DNA of 64,000 bases, taken from the NCBI GenBank assembly GCA_018806985.1, contig JADANN010000174.1:4110570-4174569 (forward strand), given 5' to 3'. The stretch is from Angiostrongylus vasorum. Its lineage: Eukaryota; Nematoda; Chromadorea; Rhabditida; Metastrongylidae. Below, piece after piece: positions 56,966 through 64,000 of the stretch. Under the pieces are notes generated by a model that was given only the letters and a program-made list of their open reading frames with translations, did not search any database and was not told the origin of the DNA. The translations under genes and the position numbers were made by a program. Position 1 is the first letter of the stretch. Each line of letters starts with the position of its first letter.

Positions 56966-58204
56966 TTATCAGGTCGCAATCATCAACGTAACCGCTACAT
57001 GGCTCAGCTAAAAAGAATACTAGTGAGTTTTGGTCATTTTTAAAGATAACAGCAAGAATTATTTGCTTAAGCTATTGAGGAAAAGCAAATATTCCATTGG
57101 CATCTCAACATCCCATATTTATCGCGTAGAAAATGAAGTAGCAGAAGTAGTAGTGAACGACGCACAATTTTGACTCCACTGAAGCACAGGCCAAACAGCA
57201 GCCAATGTAAGAAACGAATTCAAGATATGTAGAATAAGAAACTTATCAAAAAATCGGGCGTTGCGTCCACTACTAGAAAAAAAGTGAGCAGTTTACCGTA
57301 CAAATATCCAACAATGGGCGAGCTACCATCAGAAAGACGGGTGATTCGGTCACGCCCCATTTAACCATGTAAGATGAGGATGGATTATTTTAGTCCATTA
57401 TAGGCGAAAAGCGATGACAGTGTAAACGTCTATGGATTATCCCCCATATGTTCATCCACAAAACTGCTCTACCTCAAACTAGTGCATATGATGTCAGCAA
57501 ACGCACCACTTGTAACCCGGAAACGACTGAGGAGTACCCAGCACCGTGACCTCTGATAAAGTACCGAACCTCATTCTGGGTGAGCAGATTTAACGAATCA
57601 CTCTTATTCCACTTATAAATGGCAAATCATTTGCAAAGACACTACCAACAAGGGGAATTACGTGGAAGACAATAACGCTTTATTGTGACATGAAGCATTT
57701 CGTGGGTGCCTTATAAACTCTGTGAAACATTCATTTCATAAACCTTGCAAAAAGTCGATTTCAAAGGTGAGATAATTTGAAAAATTTATTCATGGAAATC
57801 GAAGAACATCTAAGTGTCAGACCATTCACATATCTCGAGGAAGACCCCAAGGAACTCATAATTCTTCTTTCGATCGACATCATCCAACACGATGTGGTAA
57901 TAACATATCCATTTGAAGCTGCTGCAGAACACGAAAACAACAAGGATTTCCTTTCATCAGAAAAAGCAGAGATGCTACGCACAGCACACAAGGTAAGACA
58001 AGCCTTACAGACGACCTATAAGTTGACGGAAGAGTACTAGACTATTTGCATCCAACCGTACTTAAGAGTCTTCGTGAGTCACACAAGTTTCATATCGGCA
58101 CTAAAAGGAGCACATCACGCATTCGACCGTGGGCACAGTGGTGTTAAATTACGAATCAATCCAACCTCGGGGGTATATGGGAAGTGGCCTGCGTAGTGAA
58201 ATTA

Positions 58205-58825
58205 CCCCAATCTGAAATCGGAGCGATGAGAAGAGCAGAGGCGACATTATCCAATCAACGTATTATCAGAAGCTCTGTCAAGTTAGTCATTCCGATAACG
58301 CTAGGAAAAGCAGAAGAACAACAAACAAAGCATCGACTGCAGGAGTAAATGTAAAAGGTCCTCCAAACCATGAACTGAAAAATGCAGAGCGAATCCCGAA
58401 AGCAGTACCATAACCTCAGACCTCAGACACCCTATCAACACGTGAGCTGAAAAGCATGGGAAGACCTAACAAATAGTCGAACAAATGTGTTACTATATCT
58501 TATAGCAGTTGCGCAGTGAAGAGGCATAGAGTATGGGGTCTATTCTTCACACTGCAGAGGAATACTCTGTTCTGGTCGGCGGTTAGAAATTCTCTCTAAC
58601 AAATTAATTGGCAGCATACCCGTTAGTATATCCAGCTTACACACCCATACCTCAGCATCCTAAAGTGGGTACCAAATGCTAAACATAGTAATATAAGTAG
58701 GCCTTCATACTCCTGGCCTCGAAAGAACCCTGCAGAAGAGACTCCCAGGGGCAATTCTCGGATGCCTAAATCTCGAAGGACTAAGGCCACAACAAGCACC
58801 TCAGGGGATAGAAAGTGGTTCGTTT
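58205..58825. other. Retroelement-derived, unassigned
   Basis: Text near 58500-58690 (GTGGGTACCAAATGCTAAAC, CACTGCAGAGGAATACTC) resembles the 35.87-36.01 kb RTE/BEL border in reverse. No coding content is recognisable. Confidence 0.4.
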
Positions 58826-58829
58826 ACCT

Positions 58830-59505
58830 AAAAGCCCTCTCCTTGCTCACATGGCTGCTGTTCACCCAATGTTCTGGCAATCCTATTTATGGTAACTCGA
58901 ATGAAAAGCTTGCAGACTACAGAGAGTAAAGCAGACTGCAGGACAGTTAATCATATCGTGGCGGTGACCGTTCTTGAACAATAGCAAGATCTTGCTGCTC
59001 TTCTATTTACTGGTAACCTTGCATTCAGACAGGTAACGTGTGAAGAGCAGAACTAGTGCGTTTACGAGGACTGCCGGAAGGTTTTTCAGGTGTTCAGATC
59101 TTATCCGTTCCGAACCTGTTTTTGATTTTCCACCGAGGAACTAGCATGTCGGATTTCAGGAATAAGAACCGGTACGATATATCCATTCTCCTTTATTTCA
59201 TATATGAGGGCAGTGGCACATGGCTATTGATGATATCTGAGTAGTAATCATGAATGATCTTTCTTTCCATTTCCTTTCTGGAAGCTGCAACTGTTCCGTC
59301 TAGGAGTCGGAGTGCAACCATTGTGGTTTTGTAATTAGCGAGGCTTCCGTAAGCTTTGCGAATGCTTTTCCCAGCCTCTGCAGCTTCGACCATTACTGCT
59401 GCTCTTTTCTCTTCAAAATATTCTGTTATCGCCTGTTTTCATTGTTTTACAAGGTCAGACGTAAGTTGGCAGTTGCCTGTAGCTCACGCGATTCAATGTT
59501 GGTAA
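58830..59505 (-). mobile_element. RTE-type fragment (connector to early RT)
   Basis: It matches 20.69-21.33 kb in order. Peptide blocks on the minus strand are VEAAEAGKSIRKAYGSLANY and KTTMVALRLLDGTVAASRKE. The RT and endonuclease ends are missing. Confidence 0.85.
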
Positions 59506-60010
59506 GCGTCAGTTGAACACGGAAGAGGGATTTTCAAGGGGAGAAGATCTGTATGAGTCGATGAGAAGGAGTATGGACGTGTGGACGACAAAAGCCTACG
59601 CCGCCAACATTTCGTAACGGGAACCTTTTCTCCACGAATCACAAGGGTCCCGTTGCTTAGTTGGCGTATGTCAGCCTTCTTGATTTTTCTTTCTTGTGGT
59701 GCGATCATATGAAATTTAAGGCGATCTGATCGCTTCAAGAAGACGCTGACGACCGGGGTCTGTGGAGAGTGTTCTGGTTTCATACGTGCAGAGTAATAAA
59801 CAATCTCCATGGCGTGCCGTGCGTTTATCTTTCAGATACGGTTCCAATGATGTTCTGCGCAACAGATCTTATGGCCTCTCATAGGTCGCCTCACCACCTA
59901 CGTCGTAGACGGGAGCAGCCACTGTGTGGGGTACTGAGTATGGATTGTTGTTGTTTGTGAAACTTGATCCTCCCTGAAGTCCTAATTTAATCTTTGCAAA
60001 AAGGCGTATC
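59506..60010 (-). mobile_element. Endonuclease fragment of a second RTE family
   Basis: Minus-strand peptide QERKIKKADIRQLSNGTLVI then RGEKVP matches the N-terminal endonuclease (a QETK-type catalytic block) of another nematode RTE lineage. It differs from the GLAETRR type at 22.2 kb. It abuts the preceding RTE fragment without a gap. Frameshifts follow. Confidence 0.65.
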
Positions 60011-60812
60011 CAGGTCTTCACCACAGTGTGGGAGCCGACGGAAGTCAAGTCAAATCATTCCCCAAACTTGGGTAAATAGACCAGGGAAGAAAAGAACGCG
60101 GAATATAATCACGCTTGGACTTTCCATCCTCTACTTGTGGTGAGGTTCATGTTTTTTAGGATAGTGATACGCTTTCGGTTTCAATATAGGTTTTTGTACT
60201 TAGTTCAATCATTTCATAAGAACTTCATCAAATTCACCAATAAATTTGGGTGCAAAATCTCAATCAATGGTGTAGCAGTGGACATTGCAGCTATCAAATT
60301 CACTCTGCGCAGCCGTCCACTCTCCTTTTATCTATCTTTTCCTTTCTCTGATTGACTAGTGGTACCCTTATTGATGGATTGGAAGAGTGCTTAACGAATG
60401 GCCAATGGGCTAACGTAATTGTAATTGTCGTACTTGGTACACACTTGCCTCCTGTACTTCCAATGTTTTCAACGTGCGCAGTCTAGTCCCTTTTTACAAC
60501 TTGCATTTATTCCCATTCTAACTAGTGCTTTAAATCCAGTACTTAACGATATTTCAGGCTGCTGGTGCTTCAGAAACCGTCAGTCGTTCAGTTATTAATA
60601 CTCTTCCTTAGGCAGCGACAATGATTGTTGATGCCGGCAGCCGTTTTTGATGGATTCCCAAATCGCATTCGACAACTATAACAATTTCCACAGTTTCGGT
60701 CCTTGTCAAGAAACGACGATCACAGCGTTAATTTGGGTGAGTAAATCCAATTTTCGTGAAAATATATCATTTTTGAGAACTGACAATAATGAGTTTTAAT
60801 TCAATTAATATG
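60011..60812. other. No supported gene; one candidate terminal exon
   Basis: TATTTCAG ending at 60557 precedes an 18-codon frame (AAGASETVSRSVINTLP, stop at 60611) that could be a last exon. No family or partner exon recognised. The rest shows no repeats. Confidence 0.2.
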
Positions 60813-60814
60813 AC

Positions 60815-61175
60815 TCAGCTCCCAAACTTTTACAACCTCATCGTGCCTGGGAGGTGCCCTTTGGGTATCAGAGTGCGATGTACAGTGGGAGCGGTTCATT
60901 ACCTGGCAGGGTCTCCCAAGCTGAGAAGGAAAGAAGCCTAGCTAAGACTAAACCAATACCACCGTCCTGGTATCAAAGTCGCATGCTGGCAAATCTCCCT
61001 CCTAATCCACAAGGGCTGCGGCTGTCTGTGGTGGTGAATACTGAGGACATACTATGGCCAGGGAGAACCACAATGGCTTAACCAGCAAATCTCCGAAAAA
61101 TGGAGATTATGGTGGGGCCCGCACAAACTCCAGTGAAGACGGGCCATTCGCTATCAAGTATCGAATTGTCAAGTA
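60815..61175 (+). repeat. Repeat-B, near full-length
   Basis: ACAACCTCATCGTGCCTGGG to GGCCATTCGCTATCAAGTAT, with short internal deletions. Confidence 0.86.
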
Positions 61176-61480
61176 ATATCACTCAATGTGTTCCGGAGGC
61201 AAGATTCTCGTGAACTCAAGAGCTTTAATTCAATAATGATATGTAATAATTGTATATGATTCGGTTGTCACCGAGTTAACGAATGATTGTAACAAAACGT
61301 ATGCAACTATGACGACTACTGTAAACGTCTCATTCAACAAGTCTCCATTTCCTGCCTAGACTTGAATACACCGTAGGCCCTCCAGTTATGAAAGAAACCA
61401 GCATGTATTGTTGCGATTTTTAACAATAATTAGCAGTAAAACACTATTTTTTCTACTGCTTTTGTGTTCACTAGGTTAGT
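61176..61480. other. Nothing recognised
   Basis: AT-rich sequence without repeat landmarks or coding similarity. Confidence 0.4.
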
Positions 61481-61482
61481 AC

Positions 61483-62092
61483 AATCTTCAACTCGAGCAC
61501 CTCATTCAGCACGAAGGAGTATTAAGCATGTACGACTTCTGAATTCAGCAATTCATGGCCCTCTTAAAGGAAATGCCTGAATTGCCCAATCTTCAGATAG
61601 TCTGAAAAATATTATACACAAATAGAAGGGTTGGCAATGGTACAACAGATCGGCCAATTTCTTTGCCATTGCATTTATGTTCAAAGTGGAAGCACCAGTA
61701 ATCGATCTCCGGCTACTACCTACTGTTGAGATCCATATACAGGATTGTTTTGTCATCTGCTCTGCCACAAGATGAAACAGGGTCAAATGTTTTGAGTTAT
61801 TGAATGAATTGCTAAGAAATATGTTTCACACGACAGTAGGAAGAGAGCAGAAAGAAGAATCGCTGAAATTACGGCGGCCAATAGCCATTACCAATGGCTG
61901 AGAAACTGTGGCTCCTCGGGATACGTGTGGACGAAAGACTACGCCACCAGCGATAATCTAAGCGAGAATAAGATCTTGCGTACTCTGCCCTTGTTTTCAA
62001 CGAAATAACTGCAGCATGAAATGTTGCCTTGAAAGGTCCGTTTTAGAAAATTAGATGATATTGATCGAAATACCACAGAGAATTCTAACATG
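61483..62092 (+). mobile_element. Penelope-like element fragment (RT to linker)
   Basis: It follows the 4.8-5.55 kb PLE text in order: LEHLIQHEGVLSMYDF, a gapped GLAM/APS-like block, DCFVICSATR, a RKRAERRI-type stretch and the linker CCLERSVLEN. Many stops. It is cut at about 62092 by SINE-C. Confidence 0.8.
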
Positions 62093-62350
62093 TCAACGAA
62101 GCTGGGATATTTGCAAAACTTTGGACCGCAGGTGCTTATGGTGAAACGAACGCGCTATTGTCCTTTCCGGGGAGTAACGCGTTCACCACCACACCATGTG
62201 GGTCCTTCATTTCGCCTGTCTCAGCTAGTTCTATCGATCTTTTGCCATCAGCAATCACCCGTCAACGAGATTGATCTGGGAAGCCCAAATCGGCATCGAA
62301 CCCAGTTAAGCTGAAGCTATAGTTATAATCACAATTTTCGACCTTTTTAC
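62093..62350 (-). mobile_element. SINE-C copy
   Basis: Minus strand: AACGAAGCTGGGATATTTGC, GGGGAGTAACGCGTTCACCA, GTCAACGAGATTGATCTGGG and CATCGAACCCAGTTAAGCTG. It shares the CTTCGTTG tail variant with the foldback copy at 37.76 kb. Confidence 0.83.
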
Positions 62351-62356
62351 TTCTCA

Positions 62357-62415
62357 CAAACGAAGGACCCGCATGGTGTGGTGGTGAACGCGTTACTCCC
62401 GGAAAGGACAATACT
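62357..62415 (+). mobile_element. SINE-C fragment, inverted partner
   Basis: ACGAAGGACCCGCATGGTGT and GGTGGTGAACGCGTTACTCC, ending at GGACAATA. It faces the previous copy. Confidence 0.8.
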
Positions 62416-63130
62416 CAGACAGAAAAGAACTTGACGTCAGAGAGTGGTTTCCTTCTAAGGAGGTTTGTATGCTTGTAAACAAAACAGCAATTTACATACA
62501 ATCATATGAGCGATAAAAATCAAAATCATTCGACCTCCTTGAATACATCGTGGCCATGTAACCGGTTTTTTCAATGCACATCGGAGGTGTTGATGAGCTC
62601 TGAGTAATGCGCGACGACGGACGATGCCTAACTGGCGATGGAACGTGGACAAGACGACGACAACGTCGACGATTCGCTGACGATGTTCCCACCAGAAGAT
62701 TGTCTTTACGATCAAGTTATCGTCAGGAGATTTGACAGATTTGATCCGTTTTGCCATTTTAGTTGTTCCGAACAAAAATGATAATGATACTCGTTACTAA
62801 TTGATGTCGAAAAAGATGTTACAGTACGGAAGATAGGATGGTCTACGCAAACATTTTTGAACAGAGATCTCTGGAATAGTGACGAAACCAGTTTCTGGTG
62901 ATGGTGGCGAGCGAGCCATTGAAGATATGTTTTCGTTTTCTATCATCAGGATGATGGAGGCTCTTAAGCTGCAAGTCTCTTGGGAAACAGTATGAATAAA
63001 AAAAGCATATTTGGACATCCTGTAACTGAAGGAATGTTCACCAAACTTCGTCTCTTAAACGTTTCTGAAATAAAAACAAAACTTGCCGTTTGGGAAAATT
63101 CTAGTGATGAAAATAAGACACGAATATATA

Positions 63131-63180
<50 letters not shown>

Positions 63181-63620
63181 TGTGACATAGACGTACATAC
63201 AGATATAGAGACAGAGTCATCTATGGGCACCTACACATTAGCAGATGGCATAGTGCAGGCATAGGGTGTGATCGCAGGCTTTCAGGACACGATGAAATGT
63301 GGAAACCAACAAACAAAAAATTGTTATTATTGCTGTACACTGTGTCCCACTCCACAAAACAATGAGTGGAAAAGAATTTAATCCGTCGAAACTTCCATCT
63401 AGCTTCCAACCCCAGCACCTATCCGCCTCTCTTCCTCTATCTGAAATGGAAGTCAGTTTTGTCATTTCTAAAGCTGAAACCTTGGCGGTTCACGAGTAAA
63501 AGCGCAATCCATTCGGTGAACACCTGTAGCTGCTCGTTTCCTCCATCACAAGAAGCAAAACTAAGAATTCTTGGTCAAGTGATGCTTGTAATTTCGAAGT
63601 TACTGGGCAGTGCAACAATA
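62416..63620. other. No supported gene; (TA)n tract
   Basis: A + strand frame near 62630-62780 (ERGQDDDNVDDSLTMFPPED) looks protein-like but is unrecognised. A (TA)n tract lies at about 63126-63177. Frames at 63220-63620 overlap on both strands with no recognisable domain. Confidence 0.25.
63126..63177. repeat. (TA)n microsatellite
   Basis: About 50 bases of TA dinucleotides within ATATATGTACATA. Confidence 0.95.
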
Positions 63621-63624
63621 TAAT

Positions 63625-63965
63625 GGGAGGAGTGGCTCGCGCATTGGTACGGGATGACACTTAGCACAGCACTGCTGTCTCTTAGCTCGACTCCGCTCCA
63701 GGTCACCACGTTTCGAGTTCGAGAAACTGCTAAAGCAGAATACCCTCACGAGAATTTCTGGTACGAATTTTAAACACTGCTGATAACTCCGTGGTTAAAA
63801 ACTCCAACGAGCGTCGTGTGCACTGATAAACTTTCAAAGGTTCCGAAAATCGACCTACTCTACTAGCATTCGAAGGTAACCATAAAATAACAAGATCCTC
63901 AAACAGCAGGCTAACCCAGATGCAAATCGAAAGGCATTTATAGATAATGGATACGAGAAAGCGAA
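63625..63965 (+). mobile_element. SINE-E, diverged copy
   Basis: GTGGCTCGCGCATTGGTACG head, TTCGAGTTCGAGAAACTGC B-box-like stretch, CAAGATCCTCAAACAGCAGG, CGAAAGGCATTTATAGATAA and GAGAAAGCGAATCGCTTGAA. Confidence 0.68.
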
Positions 63966-64000
63966 TCGCTTGAAAGAAATGTTTCAGTTTGAACGAAGTA

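Larger units (their letters stand above)
51040..58200 (+). mobile_element. BEL/Pao-type LTR retroelement relic, nested insertions
   Basis: The gag remnant is marked by ERVNQYQISHETYAIVIEDL near 51430-51510. A KVGHLRNDC zinc-knuckle-like stretch lies near 51900. A short RT piece at 53060-53370 reads LLYNASVQLKKST. RT to RNase H at 55440-56450 has AAIYDPMGWLTQITLRGKLF and a TRNTAYCVTRGL block (compare NPADCATRGL). The integrase end at 57050-58200 has YPTMGELPSERRVIRSRP, TSDKVPNLILGE, VRPFTYLEEDPKE and MLRTAHKVRQAL. Stops are frequent. Four insertions split it: SINE-A 52740, mariner 53371, SINE-D plus SINE-A 54855-55425, and Repeat-B 56755. LTRs were not identified. Confidence 0.8.

Overview
This is eukaryotic DNA from a repeat-rich, parasitic-type nematode genome, most likely a strongylid such as a hookworm. 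Supporting signs are worm-type splice acceptors (TTTCAG and TTTCCAG), a decayed nematode-family chemoreceptor gene, and a dense load of RTE, Penelope-like, BEL/Pao, mariner and tRNA-headed SINE copies. The genus is an inference. I see no bacterial-style operons, CRISPR arrays, rRNA genes or genuine tRNA genes.

Two host loci can be reconstructed exon by exon. On the + strand, about 10.35-30.27 kb, lies a CREB3/OASIS-type bZIP transcription factor (C. elegans crh-2-like). Ten exons with matching splice phases carry an acidic and serine/proline-rich N-terminus, the family EGYP/PLSK block, the basic region and a leucine zipper. Its introns hold much of the transposon load. At 47.8-48.8 kb (+) lies a broken seven-transmembrane chemoreceptor, best matched to the srbc class. 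It has frameshifts, a mutated splice acceptor and no visible 5' exons.

Most of the rest is mobile DNA. 0-10 kb: SINE relics, a Penelope-like element (PLE) fragment, a longer PLE copy (4.4-6.25 kb) with reverse transcriptase (RT), GIY-YIG endonuclease and a hammerhead-ribozyme-like 3' motif, and an inverted SINE pair. 10-31 kb: the bZIP gene, with an RTE retrotransposon on the minus strand (19.5-22.4 kb) inside intron 4. 31-47 kb: SINEs, RTE and antisense BEL/Pao fragments, two more hammerhead-like PLE 3' ends, and a foldback SINE with a 15-bp target duplication. 49-50 kb: an antisense PLE. 51-58.2 kb: a BEL/Pao relic split by a SINE, a mariner, further SINEs and a 400-bp-family repeat. 58.8-64 kb: pieces of two RTE families, another PLE and more SINEs.

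Five short interspersed families recur. I call them SINE-A (about 285 bp), Repeat-B (about 400 bp), SINE-C (about 330 bp), SINE-D (a C relative with a better tRNA B box) and SINE-E (about 330 bp). These labels are mine. Repeat boundaries are accurate to roughly 10-20 bases unless target duplications are cited.
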